Of a DNA stretch of 64,000 nt, positions 52,480-64,000 are shown piece after piece. The notes beneath the pieces were generated by a model, which had not been told where the DNA came from, did not search any database, and saw only the letters and a program-made list of their open reading frames with translations. Position numbers and translations under genes: made by a program. The first letter of the stretch is position 1. Every line of letters begins with the position of its first letter. This DNA is from Pseudomonadota bacterium (GTDB lineage: Bacteria > Pseudomonadota > Gammaproteobacteria > Steroidobacterales > Steroidobacteraceae), in assembly GCA_018241525.1 (NCBI GenBank), contig JAFEDR010000009.1:1054001-1118000 (forward strand), given 5' to 3'.

Positions 52480-55400
52480 TTGCGAGACTACACGGGCCGC
52501 CGCGCGCGCGACGCGGGCCGGGCGCTGCTGCTCGGCACGGCGTCCCTGGTCGGCGCATTCGCCGCCGGCGCCGATGCGGGCCGCAACGCCGGCCCCTATC
52601 ACGTCACCTTCCTTCCGGGTGGGATCGGGCTCGAGCGACCGCTGGCCGCGGACTCGGCGCCCCTCGCGGCCGGCGCGGCCTGGACGCTCGGCGGCTGGCT
52701 GCGGGCCGCGGCGACCGAGGGTCCGCGGCGCGTGGTTGCGGCACTCGGCGACCCCGCAGAAGCCGGCTGCCGCTTCCTCGTGCTCGAGCGCGGCCACCTG
52801 GTGCTCGAGGCCGGTGACGCGGCGCGCCTCGAGGATCCGATCGCCCTCGAGCCCGGGGTCTGGCACTACGTGGCCGCGATCTTCGACGGCAACCGCGCCG
52901 CGCTCTTCGTCGACGGGGCCGTACGCGCCGAGGTCGCGGCGTCGACGCAACGCGTCGCCGCACGCCTGCTGCTCGCGCCCGAGTCAGCCGCCGATCCGGC
53001 CGGCGAGCGCCACTTCGGCGGGGCGCTCGCGGCCTTCGCGCTCGAGGCGGGGGCGGTCGGTGCGGCGACGCTGCGCGAACGCGCCGCGCATCCGCCGGAC
53101 TTCTCGCTGCTGCCGTTCCACGCGGTCGGCGTCGGTTGGCCATGGCAGGAGCACGCGTGGCGCGGCCTGCTCGAGCCCCAGCCCGCCTGGACGCTGCCGC
53201 AAGGCCTCGCACCGGCGAACACTCCCGTGCGCAGGACACTGGCGACGACCGCGCCCCTGACGCCGGCCGGTACCGACCGCTGGTCGATCGGCGGCTGGCG
53301 ACTCGAACCGGCATCCGCCGTCACCGCGGCGGCGAGCGAGGTCGCCCGCCCGGGCTACGATGACCGCGGCTGGCTCGCGGCCGCGGTACCCGGCACGGTG
53401 CTCACGACGCTGGTCGAGAACGGGATCTACCCCGATCCCGATGTCGGCCTCAACAATCTCGCGATCCCGGAATCGCTCGCGCGACAGGACTACTGGTACC
53501 GGACGGAGTTCACCGTGCCGCGGCTCGCGGCCGCGCGGCGACTCACGCTGGGATTCGCCGGAATCAACTACGCGGCCGAGGTCTGGCTCAACGGCGAGCG
53601 CCTCGGCGCGATCCGCGGCGCGTTCCGCCGCGGCAGCTTCGAGCTGAGCGGGCGCCTGCGCGCCGACGGTCCGAACGTGCTCGCCGTGCGCGTGAGTCCG
53701 CCACCGCACCCGGGTATCCCGCACGAGCAGTCGGTCGCCGCAGGCCCCGGAGAGAACGGCGGCAGCCTCGCAATCGACGGGCCGACCTTCATCGCCACCG
53801 AGGGCTGGGACTGGATCCCGGCGGTGCGCGACCGGAATACCGGGCTCTGGCAGGGGGTCGAGCTCGCGGCGAGCGGCACGATCCGAATCGGCGACGCGTT
53901 CGTGATCACGCAGCTGCCGCTGCCGCGCACCGATCGCGCCGACCTCACGATCCGCGTACCACTCGACAACCTCGCCACCCGCGCAGTCGGGGTGCGACTG
54001 CGGGCGCGCTTCGACGACGTCGACGTCGTGAAGTCGGTCGTCGCGTCGCCCGGAGCGAGCGAGGTCGAGCTCTCGCCCGCCGAGTTTCCGGCGCTTCGCG
54101 TCGCGCAGCCGCGCTTGTGGTGGCCGAACGGCTACGGCGAGCCGGTGCTGCATGCGCTCACGCTCAGCGTCGATGCCGACGGCGAGCCGAGCGACGCTCG
54201 CGAGCTTCGCTTCGGAATCCGCGAGATCACCTACGAGCTCTCGCTGTTCGACTCGGCGGGCCGGCTGCGGCGCGTCGAGGTCGATCCGACCGCGGGGCTC
54301 CCGGCCGGTGAGCGGCTGGTCGACGTCCGTCACGAGGCGCTGAAGCGCACCGCGGGTGGCTGGGCGGCCTCGCTGACGACTGCCGGCGAGCGATCGGCCG
54401 CGGTCCGCGAGCAACCGCCCTCCGCGCTCGCGCCGCACCTCGTGCTGCGCGTGAACGGCGTCGCGATCGCGGCGCGCGGCGGCAGCTGGGGTATGGACGA
54501 TTCGCGCAAGCGCGTCGCGCGCGAGCGACTCGAGCCGTTCTTCGAGCTTCACCGCCGCGCGCACCTCAACACCATCCGCAACTGGCTCGGGCAGGACACC
54601 GAGGAGGCGTTCTACGCGCTCGCCGATGAGTACGGCCTGCTCGTGCTCAATGACTTCTGGGCATCGACGCAGGACTTCCAGGTCGAGCCGCAGGACCCGG
54701 CGCTGTTTCTCGACAACGCCGCCGACGTCATCCGCCGCTACCGGCATCACCCGTCGATCGCGCTCTGGTTCGGACGCAACGAGGGGGTCCCGCAGCCGGT
54801 CATCAACGAGGGACTCGCGGATCTGGTCGCGACGCTCGATGGCACTCGCTACTACACGGGCAGCTCGAATCGCGTGAACCTGCAGGACAGCGGGCCCTAC
54901 AACTGGCGCCCACCGGCCGGCTATTTCGGCGAGCTGGCGCGTGGCTTCGCGGTCGAGGTCGGAACGCCCTCGCTCGCGGAACGCGAGTCGCTGGAGGCCT
55001 GGATTGCGCCCGCCGACCGCTGGCCGGTCGGCGATGCGTACGCGTACCACGACTGGCACTTCGGCGGGAATGGCGACACGGCGAGCTTCCAGGCGGCGCT
55101 CGAGCGCCGTCTCGGTGCACCACGGGATTTCCCGGACTTCGTCGAGAAGGCGCAGGTCCTCAACTACGAGTCGCATCGCGCGATCTTCGAGGGCTTCAAT
55201 GCCGGTCTCTGGACGCGCAACAGCGGCCGCTTGCTGTGGATGACGCACCCGGCCTGGCCGAGCAATGCCTGGCAGATCTACACGGCCGACTACGAGACCC
55301 CCGCGGCGTACTTCGCGGTCGCGAAGGCCTGCGAGCCGCTGCACGTGCAGCTCGATCTGCCGGACCTCGCCCCCCGCCTCGTCAACATCGGCGGGGCCGC

Positions 55401-55973
55401 CGCGGACGGACTCGCGCTCGAGGTGCGTGCCGTGTCGCTCGATGGCCGGATGCTGCTGCGGCGTACGCTCGCGGCGGCGGTTGGCGCCAACGACGTTGCC
55501 GCACTCGCGAAGGTGCCGCTCGCACCGCTCGTTGACGCTGAAGGCATCGTCGTCGTCGACCTGACGCTGCGCGACCGGGACGGCCGCGTGCGCTCTCGCA
55601 ATACCTACTGGCCGGCGCGCGACGAGGCCGCGGAGCGCCGGCTCGCGACGCTGCCGCCGGCGAAGGTCGCGCTGAGCGCGGCGGGGATCGGCGAGCGCGT
55701 CGAGGTGACGCTCGTGAACCACAGCCCGCAGCCGGCGCTGTTCGTGCGCGTCGGCCTTCGCGATCCGCACGGCGCGCGCGTGCTGCCTGCCTACTATGCC
55801 GACAACTACGTCTCGCTGCTGCCTGGCGAGACGCGCCGCCTCGGGGCCACCTGCCCCGCCCGCGGCGCGCCCTGTGCATCGCTCGAGGCGCGCGGGCTCA
55901 ACCTCGCCCCCGTTACCGTTCCCATCGCCCGCGCGCGCACCGTGCGCACGCCGGCGTCGTCCGGAGCTTCCCC

Positions 55974-55977
<4 letters not shown>
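52480..55977 (+). CDS. Glycoside hydrolase family 2 (exo-glucosaminidase / beta-mannosidase type) with LamG-like N-terminus
   Basis: 1165 residues from TTG 52480; this start gives a signal peptide (about residues 1-32, ending FAAGADA). Residues 40-220 form a concanavalin-like (LamG) domain. The GH2 sugar-binding, immunoglobulin-like and TIM-barrel domains follow. The acid/base Glu is expected in WFGRNEG (Glu768). The QVLNYESHRAIFEGF segment (Glu897, Glu904) matches the nucleophile region of mannosylglycoprotein endo-beta-mannosidases and CsxA exo-beta-D-glucosaminidases. It removes terminal beta-mannosyl or glucosaminyl residues in the periplasm. It overlaps the GH3 gene by 4 nt. The LamG extension is unusual for the family. 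Confidence 0.88.
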
Positions 55978-58550
<2,573 letters not shown>

Positions 58551-58563
58551 GCCGTCGCGCCGC

Positions 58564-60147
58564 TCAGCGGAACGCGAACACGACGACGGCGGTGGCGAGC
58601 AACAGCGCCACCGCGCGCACGCGGTAGCTGCGCCACCCTGGCAGGCTGCTCAGCCGCTCGCTCTCGGCGCGGAACGCCGCGCGCGACCAGTGCAGCGCGA
58701 GCGCCTGTTCCCCCGGGGCGCGCCCGCCGCTCCACCGGCTCGCGGCCACGAGGATCGCGAAGTCGACCGCGCACAGGAGCGGCGCGACGTAGAGGAAGTG
58801 GATGTGCACGAGGTGCAGCACGCCGTTGGCGACGAACAGCGCGGCGCCACAGAGCGTGCCGAGGGCGAAGGTGAGGCTTGCACCGTCAGCCGTCGCGCCG
58901 CGCCAGAACAGCCCGGCGACGAACAGCACCACGATCGGCGGCACCACGTAGGCGAGCACCGCCTGCAGGTACTGCCACAGCGACGGCAGCTGCTCGAGCT
59001 GCGGTGCCCAGGCCATCGCCACCACGAGGCAGGCACCGGTCGCGAGCCGCCCGATCGTGACGATGCGCGCGTCGGGGAGCCCCGGCAGGGCGCGGTGCGC
59101 GAGGTCCATCGTGATCAGGGTCGCGGCGGAGTTCAGCATCGAGGCGACCGAGGTCACGGTGGCGGCGAGGAACGCGCCGACCACGAGTCCGCGCAGTCCG
59201 TCCGGCAGCGCCTCGAGCACCAGCGTCGGGTAGACGAGGTCGGCGCGCCCGAGACCGGGGTAGAGCAGCAACGCGCAGATGCCCGGCAGCACCAGGATCA
59301 CGAGCACCGGCAGCTTGAGCAGTCCCGCGAACAGCGCCCCGGTGCGGCCCTCGTCGAGATCGCGCGCCGAGAGCACGCGCTGCACCATCACCTGGTTCGC
59401 ACACCAGTAATAGAAGCCGAGCAGCGGTACGCCGAGCACGAGCCCGGGCCAGGGCACGCTCGGATCCGCGTGCGGCCGGATCAGCGACAGGTGGTCGGGC
59501 GGCGCGTGCGACATCACGGCGTGCCAGCCGCCCGCGGCCGCGAAGGCGAACCAGGCGACGCCGGCGGCGCCGGCGACGAGCACCGTGCCCTGCACGACTT
59601 CGGTGCGCAGCACCGCGCGTAACCCGCCCACCACGGTGTAGAGCCCGGCTGCGCAGGCCAGCACCGCGGTCAGCGTGGCGAGCGGCCACTCCGGGCGCAG
59701 CAGCCGGCAGACCAGCGCGCCGCTGTAGAGCGCCCCGGCGCCGTCGACGAACACGTTGAGGCCGAGCGTGATCGCCGAGAGCCAGGTGCGCGCGCGACCG
59801 TCGTAGCGGCGCTCCAGGAACTCCGGCATCGTGAACACGCGGCTCGCGAGCACCTGCGGCAGCAGGAACACGCAGAAGAACGCCAGCACGGCGATCGCGA
59901 CCCACTCGTAGTTGTAGACCGAGATGCCGAACGCGTACGCGCCTCCGGCGAGACCCACGAGCGCGCTCGAGGACAGGTTCGAGGCGATCAGCGACAGCCC
60001 GATCGTGGGCCAGCGCGCCGAGCGCGAGGCGAGGAAGTAGTCGGCCGGCGAGCGGCTGCGGCGCGAGGACACCAGCCCGTAGAGCACCAGCGCGCCGAGA
60101 TAGGCCGCGGCAATCGTCCAGTCAATCGCCGAGACGCGATTGCCCAC
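58564..60147 (-). CDS. Sodium:solute symporter (SSS/SGLT family)
   Basis: 527 residues with about 14 predicted helices. SSRRSRSPADYFLASRSARWPTIGLSLIASNLSSSALVGLAGGAYAFGISVYNYEW and the MPEFLERRYDGRARTW block are typical of SGLT-like sugar symporters. Later segments FYYWCANQVMVQRVLSARDLDEGR and VTSVASMLNSAATLITMDL contain sodium- and sugar-site residues. It probably takes up the monosaccharide released by the GH2 and GH3 enzymes. It converges on the GH3 gene and diverges from the LacI regulator. Confidence 0.92.
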   Translation of the reverse strand: MGNRVSAIDWTIAAAYLGALVLYGLVSSRRSRSPADYFLASRSARWPTIGLSLIASNLSSSALVGLAGGAYAFGISVYNYEWVAIAVLAFFCVFLLPQVLASRVFTMPEFLERRYDGRARTWLSAITLGLNVFVDGAGALYSGALVCRLLRPEWPLATLTAVLACAAGLYTVVGGLRAVLRTEVVQGTVLVAGAAGVAWFAFAAAGGWHAVMSHAPPDHLSLIRPHADPSVPWPGLVLGVPLLGFYYWCANQVMVQRVLSARDLDEGRTGALFAGLLKLPVLVILVLPGICALLLYPGLGRADLVYPTLVLEALPDGLRGLVVGAFLAATVTSVASMLNSAATLITMDLAHRALPGLPDARIVTIGRLATGACLVVAMAWAPQLEQLPSLWQYLQAVLAYVVPPIVVLFVAGLFWRGATADGASLTFALGTLCGAALFVANGVLHLVHIHFLYVAPLLCAVDFAILVAASRWSGGRAPGEQALALHWSRAAFRAESERLSSLPGWRSYRVRAVALLLATAVVVFAFR

Positions 60148-60281
60148 GCAAACCCCCCGGCGCCCCGTCGTCGCGGACCGCGCCGGAGCATAGCAGCCCG
60201 CCCGGGGCGCGACGGGGACGGCCCGGCGCTCGCTGGGTTACTCTTGCGCCGATCCACTCGCCCGGGCCGGGGGCCCGTGCC
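60148..60281. promoter_or_regulatory. Divergent spacer between symporter and LacI genes
   Basis: 134 bp, very GC-rich. I find no copy of the TGTCAGCGCTGACA operator here, so neither gene is obviously under the same repressor. GGGCGCGAC/GTCGCGxxx-like partial inverted repeats are present but not convincing. Confidence 0.3.
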
Positions 60282-61388
60282 ATGAAGCAGCGTCCGAAGT
60301 CGCGTCGCGCGCGCCCGGCCCCGGCCCCGAAGGCGCGGGCTGCGCGGCGGCCCTCGCAGCAGGCCACGCTCGACGACGTCGCGGCGCTCGCCGAGGTCTC
60401 GGCGAAGACCGTCTCGCGCGTGGTCAACGACGAGGGCAGCGTGCGCGCCGAGACGCGCGAGCGCGTGCTGCGCGCGGTCGAGCTGCTCGAGTACAAGCCG
60501 AACCTGAACGCGCGCGTGCTGGCGGGCGACCGCTCGTACCTGATCGGGCTCTTCTGCGACCGGCCGGGCGGCTACTTGTCGGACTTCCAGGCCGGCGCCG
60601 TCGAGCGCTGCCGCGAATCGGGCTACCACCTGATGGTCGAGCCCTGGGATCGCGACAGCCCGCAGGTCGGCCGCCAGATCTCGGGCCTGCTGCGCCAGTT
60701 CCGCCTCGAGGGCGTGATCCTGCTGCCGCCGCTCGGCGACGACCGGCTGATCTGCAATACGCTGCGCGACGCCGGCGTGCCGATGGTGCGCATCGCGCCC
60801 CGCGAGGCGGCGGTCGATTCGCCGTCGATCGGCATCGACGACTACCGTGCCGCGCGTCGCCTCACCGCCCATCTGCTCGACCTCGGTCACCGCCGCATCG
60901 GCTTCATCCTCGGCCGGCCCGGCCACGGCGCCACCGAGAAACGCCACCAGGGCTTCGTCGACGAGATGCGCGAGCGCGGCGTTCCGGTCGAGAGCTCGCT
61001 GATCGGCACCGGCAACTTCCGCTTCGACGACGGCGTCGCCTCGGCCGAGCAGATCCTGAGCCACCACCCGCGACCGACGGCGATCTTCGCGAGCAACGAC
61101 GACACGGCCGCGGCCGCGATGTCGGTCGCGCACCGGCTCGGCCTGCAGTTGCCGCGTGACCTCTCGATCGTCGGCTTCGACGACTCGACGGTCGCCTCGA
61201 TGCTCTGGCCGCCGCTCACCACCGTGCGCCAGCCGGTGGCGGCGATGGCACGGGTGGCGACCGAGCTCATCATCGAGCACTCGCCGCGCCGCAATGGCTG
61301 GCCCTCGCCGGCACCCGACATCGTGCTCGGCTGCGACCTGATCGTGCGCGACTCGACCTCGGCGGTGGCGCCGGCGGCCCGCGCGTAG
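60282..61388 (+). CDS. LacI-family transcriptional regulator
   Basis: 368 residues from ATG 60282. A basic N-terminal extension of about 27 residues precedes the helix-turn-helix TLDDVAALAEVSAKTVSRVVN and hinge helix YKPNLNARVLAGDRSYLIGL. The periplasmic-binding-protein-like effector domain has SIGIDDYRAARRLTAHLLDLGHRRIGFI, PTAIFASNDDTAAAAM and IVGFDDSTVASMLWPPLTTVRQP. It is the best candidate to bind the two operators at 52133 and 52443. The effector is probably a sugar released from the glycan. Confidence 0.92.
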   Translation: MKQRPKSRRARPAPAPKARAARRPSQQATLDDVAALAEVSAKTVSRVVNDEGSVRAETRERVLRAVELLEYKPNLNARVLAGDRSYLIGLFCDRPGGYLSDFQAGAVERCRESGYHLMVEPWDRDSPQVGRQISGLLRQFRLEGVILLPPLGDDRLICNTLRDAGVPMVRIAPREAAVDSPSIGIDDYRAARRLTAHLLDLGHRRIGFILGRPGHGATEKRHQGFVDEMRERGVPVESSLIGTGNFRFDDGVASAEQILSHHPRPTAIFASNDDTAAAAMSVAHRLGLQLPRDLSIVGFDDSTVASMLWPPLTTVRQPVAAMARVATELIIEHSPRRNGWPSPAPDIVLGCDLIVRDSTSAVAPAARA

Positions 61389-61439
61389 CCGGCGGCGCCC
61401 ACCCGCCGACCCTGTTCAACCACCCACGGTCCCCTGCCC

Positions 61440-62099
61440 ATGACGCTCGCACTCTACGGACATCGCTTCTCCTCCTACACGCAGAAGGTCGTGATCGCGC
61501 TCTACGAGAACGGCACTCCGTTCGAGTTCCGCGGCATCGGCGCCGAGTCGCCCGGGCATACCGCGGAATGGCTGCGGCGCTGGCCGATCGGCCAGTTCCC
61601 GCTGCTGGTCGACGGCGACCGCAGCGTCGTCGAGACGAGCATCATCATCGAATACCTGCAGTCCCATCATCCGGGGCCCGTGCGACTGCTGCCGGCCGAT
61701 CCCGCGCGGGCGCTCGAGGTGCGCTTCCTCGACCGGTTCTTCGACCTGCACGTCATGAACCGCGTGCAGCACGCCGTGGGTGGTGCGCTCACCGGCGATC
61801 CCGTCAAGCGGCAGGAGGCGGTGGCGTTCGCGGAACAGAAGCTCGAGGTCGCGTACGCGTGGCTCGAGACGACGCTCGCGGGACGGGCGTGGGCCACGGG
61901 TGAGGACTTCACGCTCGCGGACTGCGCGGCCGCGCCCGCTCTTTTCTACGCGGACTGGGTGCACCGGATCGCCGAGCGCTACCCGGTGCTCGCGGCTTAC
62001 CGGGCGCGCCTGCTGGCGCGATCGTCGATGGCGCGGGCGATCGAGGAAGCGCGGCCCTACCGGGCGCTCTTTCCGCTCGGGGCGCCGGAACGGGACTGA
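61440..62099 (+). CDS. Glutathione S-transferase family protein
   Basis: 219 residues. The N-terminal thioredoxin fold starts LYGHRFSSYTQKVVIALYENG, with likely catalytic Ser in SSYTQK, and has the cis-Pro segment GQFPLLVDG and VVETSIIIEYL. The C-terminal helical domain includes WATGEDFTLADCAAAPALFYADW. The reaction partner is unknown. It follows the LacI gene by 51 nt and may be independent of it. Confidence 0.9.
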   Translation: MTLALYGHRFSSYTQKVVIALYENGTPFEFRGIGAESPGHTAEWLRRWPIGQFPLLVDGDRSVVETSIIIEYLQSHHPGPVRLLPADPARALEVRFLDRFFDLHVMNRVQHAVGGALTGDPVKRQEAVAFAEQKLEVAYAWLETTLAGRAWATGEDFTLADCAAAPALFYADWVHRIAERYPVLAAYRARLLARSSMARAIEEARPYRALFPLGAPERD

Positions 62100-62130
62100 T
62101 CGCCTGCGCCGACGCCGTCGGCGCAGGCCC

Positions 62131-62895
62131 TCAGCGCGCGACGGACGACCGCTCCTGCCGGTAGAGGCGCAGGGCGAAGGCGCCGGCCGGCGATTCGCGC
62201 AGCCGCAGGACCTGCGCCCGCATCGAAGCCGGCACGTCCTCGAGCCGCGGCGCCACGCCTCCGTACTGCGGCGGCAGCACGAGCGGCGCTGCCAGGGAGG
62301 CGAAGCTGAGATCCGCCAGCGTGAAGTGCGTGCCGACCAGGTAAGCGCGCCCGTCCGCGAGGCGCTCGGCGACGCGCGCGAGCACGGCCTCGGCGCGCTG
62401 GAGCGAGGCCGCACCGGACGCGGGCGTCACGCGATAGCTGCGCCGGATGAGCGGACGGCACACGGCGCTGATCAAGGGCGCCAGCAGCCGCTCGGCTCGG
62501 GGTACGCCATCGGTCCAGCAGGCCTCGAGCAGGCGCGCCTGGCCGATCAGTTCGCTGTACACCCAGCGGCGGGCATGCGGACCCAGCTCGCGGTCGAAAT
62601 AGCGCTCGAGCTCGAGCACCTCCTGTCGCTCGCCACTGCCGGTCGGCAGCAGCCCGGCCTGCGGGTTCCGGTCCGCGGCGAAGCGTACGACGGCGCTCGA
62701 GTCGGCGTAGGCCTTCGCGCCGGTGACGAGCACGGGGACCGTCCCGCCCGTCGCCCGGCGCGTGTGCAGGCGGCTCAGGAGCGGCAGATGCGCCTCCTCG
62801 CGGTACGCGACGCCGGCGCGATCGAGCGCCCAGCGGGCCTTCTCGCAGTAGTGACTGAGCCGGATCGTGAGCAGCCGCGGCACGTTCTCGGGCAT
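62131..62895 (-). CDS. Glutathione S-transferase-like protein
   Basis: 254 residues. The N-terminal fold carries IRLSHYCEKARWALDRAGVAY, a well-known GST variant whose SxxCEKARWxLD motif suggests a redox-active or nucleophilic Cys. VPVLVTGAKAYADSSAVVRF follows, and the C-terminal half has YLVGTHFTLADLSFASLAAPLVLPPQYGG. The two GST-type genes face each other with a 31-nt gap. Function is unknown. Confidence 0.88.
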   Translation of the reverse strand: MPENVPRLLTIRLSHYCEKARWALDRAGVAYREEAHLPLLSRLHTRRATGGTVPVLVTGAKAYADSSAVVRFAADRNPQAGLLPTGSGERQEVLELERYFDRELGPHARRWVYSELIGQARLLEACWTDGVPRAERLLAPLISAVCRPLIRRSYRVTPASGAASLQRAEAVLARVAERLADGRAYLVGTHFTLADLSFASLAAPLVLPPQYGGVAPRLEDVPASMRAQVLRLRESPAGAFALRLYRQERSSVAR

Positions 62896-63144
62896 CGGAT
62901 CGCCGCCTCTGGGTACCGCAAGGCTTCGCGGCTACCGGGACAGGATGGCATCAAATCACGGGCGCGTGTCGAGAGCGGCGTGGCTGTGAGAGCGCGGCGC
63001 GGCGAGCCCTCAACCTCAATCTGCTGCGGTCGATCCCGCACGTGCGCCCGACGCCGCCTTCGCCCCCGGCTTGGTCGTACCGGATCCAGCGCGGCTGAGT
63101 ACTATCGGGCGCGGCCCTCCTCGACCAAACATCCGGGAACTTGC
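62896..63144. other. Intergenic region, divergent
   Basis: 249 bp between the GST-like gene (minus) and the hydrolase (plus). I see no recognisable feature beyond a moderately AT-rich patch at 62940-62965. Confidence 0.4.
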
Positions 63145-64000
63145 ATGGCCCCTCTGCGTCGTCGCTCCTTCGCCCTCGCCGCCGTCGGCCTGCTGGTCGT
63201 GCTGGCCCTTGCGGCGCTGGCCCTGTGGCGACTGCCGGAGCTCTACGCGCTGCGCTGGTCGCTCGAGGCCGGTCGGCCCGGCATGGCCGAGGGGCCGCAG
63301 ACCCTCGTCGCGCCGCTCGCGTGGGCCGACGACTACTACGCGGTCGCGGATCTGGGCGCGGGTGACTTCGCGATCGCCGAGCCACGCTACGGCCAGTGCA
63401 ACGTGAGCTACCTCCTGGCGGGCACGGAGCGGGCGCTGCTGTTCGACAGCGGTCCGGGGATTCGCGACCTGCGGCCGCTGGCGCGCAAGCTCACGCGCCT
63501 GCCGATCCTCGCGCTCCCCTCGCACCTGCACTTCGACCACGTCGGCAATCTCGGCCGGTTCGATGCGGTGCTGCTGCCCGATCTGCCGGCGCTGCGAACG
63601 CAGGCGCAGGACGGCGAGATCCGCCTCGGGCGGGAGCAGTTCCTCGGCTTCGTCGAAGGGTTTCCCCGGCCGGCCTTCCGGGTCACGCGCTGGGTGTCGC
63701 CGGGAGCGGAGATCGACCTCGGTGGGCGGCGGGTGACGATGCTGAGCGTGCCGGGCCACACCCCGGACTCGGTCGTGATTCTCGATCGGAGCCGGAACCA
63801 CCTCTACGCCGGGGACTTCATCTATCCCTCCTCGATCTACGCGCAGCTGCCGGGCGCGGATCTTGCGACCTACGCGGCGAGCGCCCGCCGCCTGCTCGAG
63901 GTCCTCGACCCGTCGACCGCGGTGTACGGCGCTCACGGCTGCGACAAGCTGCCGCTCGTGGACCTCCCCGTGCTCGGCCGCGGCGACTTGGCGGATCTGG
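63145..64000 (+). CDS. Metallo-beta-lactamase-fold hydrolase, membrane-anchored (3'-truncated)
   Basis: At least 285 residues, open to the window edge. ATG 63145 starts a membrane anchor or signal (SFALAAVGLLVVLALAALAL). The MBL metal motif HLHFDH lies near residue 130, followed by VPGHTPDSV, LYAGDFIYPSS (Asp ligand) and VYGAHG (last His). These are the five metal-ligand regions of the fold. The substrate is unknown; lactonases, glyoxalases and SdsA-like enzymes share it. The stop is outside the window. Confidence 0.85.
   Translation, partial: MAPLRRRSFALAAVGLLVVLALAALALWRLPELYALRWSLEAGRPGMAEGPQTLVAPLAWADDYYAVADLGAGDFAIAEPRYGQCNVSYLLAGTERALLFDSGPGIRDLRPLARKLTRLPILALPSHLHFDHVGNLGRFDAVLLPDLPALRTQAQDGEIRLGREQFLGFVEGFPRPAFRVTRWVSPGAEIDLGGRRVTMLSVPGHTPDSVVILDRSRNHLYAGDFIYPSSIYAQLPGADLATYAASARRLLEVLDPSTAVYGAHGCDKLPLVDLPVLGRGDLADL

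Noticed and set aside
48600..52817. 1405-residue open frame on the plus strand through the TonB receptor
   Set aside because: It is antisense to a clear TonB receptor and halogenase, and its composition is typical of high-GC shadow frames.
60148..60281. Third LacI operator upstream of the symporter or LacI gene
   Set aside because: No TGTCAGCGCT-like sequence found; an unrelated weak inverted repeat only.

Overview
The window is very GC-rich and gene-dense, with short intergenic gaps, many 4-nt ATGA/GTGA start-stop overlaps and strong G/C third-position bias. It carries a TonB-dependent receptor, an outer-membrane beta-barrel, several sensor kinases with GGDEF-EAL partners, glutathione-related genes and GcvA-type LysR and ROK/LacI regulators. 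This fits a Gram-negative proteobacterium, most likely a gammaproteobacterium of the Steroidobacter/Nevskia/Xanthomonas kind; that placement is inference from gene content. I saw no rRNA, tRNA, CRISPR array, transposase or phage gene.

Layout. 1-6.9 kb: the end of a protein with an 18-bp GYTWS-coding repeat, then a large hybrid sensor kinase and a REC-GGDEF-EAL protein. 7.4-14.2 kb: metabolic genes (D-threonine aldolase-like, DUF711, SDR, amidohydrolase) plus a DUF1190 / glutathionylspermidine-synthase-like / DUF350 cassette. 14.4-24.2 kb: a periplasmic peroxiredoxin; a serine hydrolase / LytS / LytR operon whose kinase has an in-frame amber stop; a small outer-membrane protein; and a second kinase with its REC-GGDEF-EAL partner.

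24.4-32.3 kb is the most unusual region. A heme peroxidase is divergent from a tight four-gene operon. The operon encodes a protein resembling the N-terminal half of LodA/GoxA oxidases, a radical SAM/SPASM maturase, a protein whose N-terminus resembles the C-terminal cofactor-bearing half of LodA fused to a VioB-type ferritin-like domain, and a LodB-like flavoprotein. I read it as a split LodA-type oxidase with its own cofactor-maturation genes, possibly an undescribed protein-derived-cofactor system.

34-42.7 kb: a LysR regulator is divergent from a complete agmatine-to-putrescine operon (two tandem agmatine deiminases, N-carbamoylputrescine amidase) running into a PotFGHI-like polyamine ABC importer.

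42.7-61.4 kb: a glycan-utilisation locus, probably for beta-mannosides or related beta-glycans. It has a TonB receptor, flavin-dependent halogenase, ROK fructokinase, ROK regulator, FucP-type MFS transporter and AGE-family epimerase on the minus strand, with GH2 and GH3 enzymes on the plus strand, an SSS symporter and a LacI regulator. Two near-identical LacI-type operators lie in the receptor/GH2 intergenic region. An inferred route is glycan to mannose to fructose (AGE enzyme) to fructose-6-phosphate (ROK kinase). The window ends with two GST-family genes and a truncated metallo-beta-lactamase-fold hydrolase.
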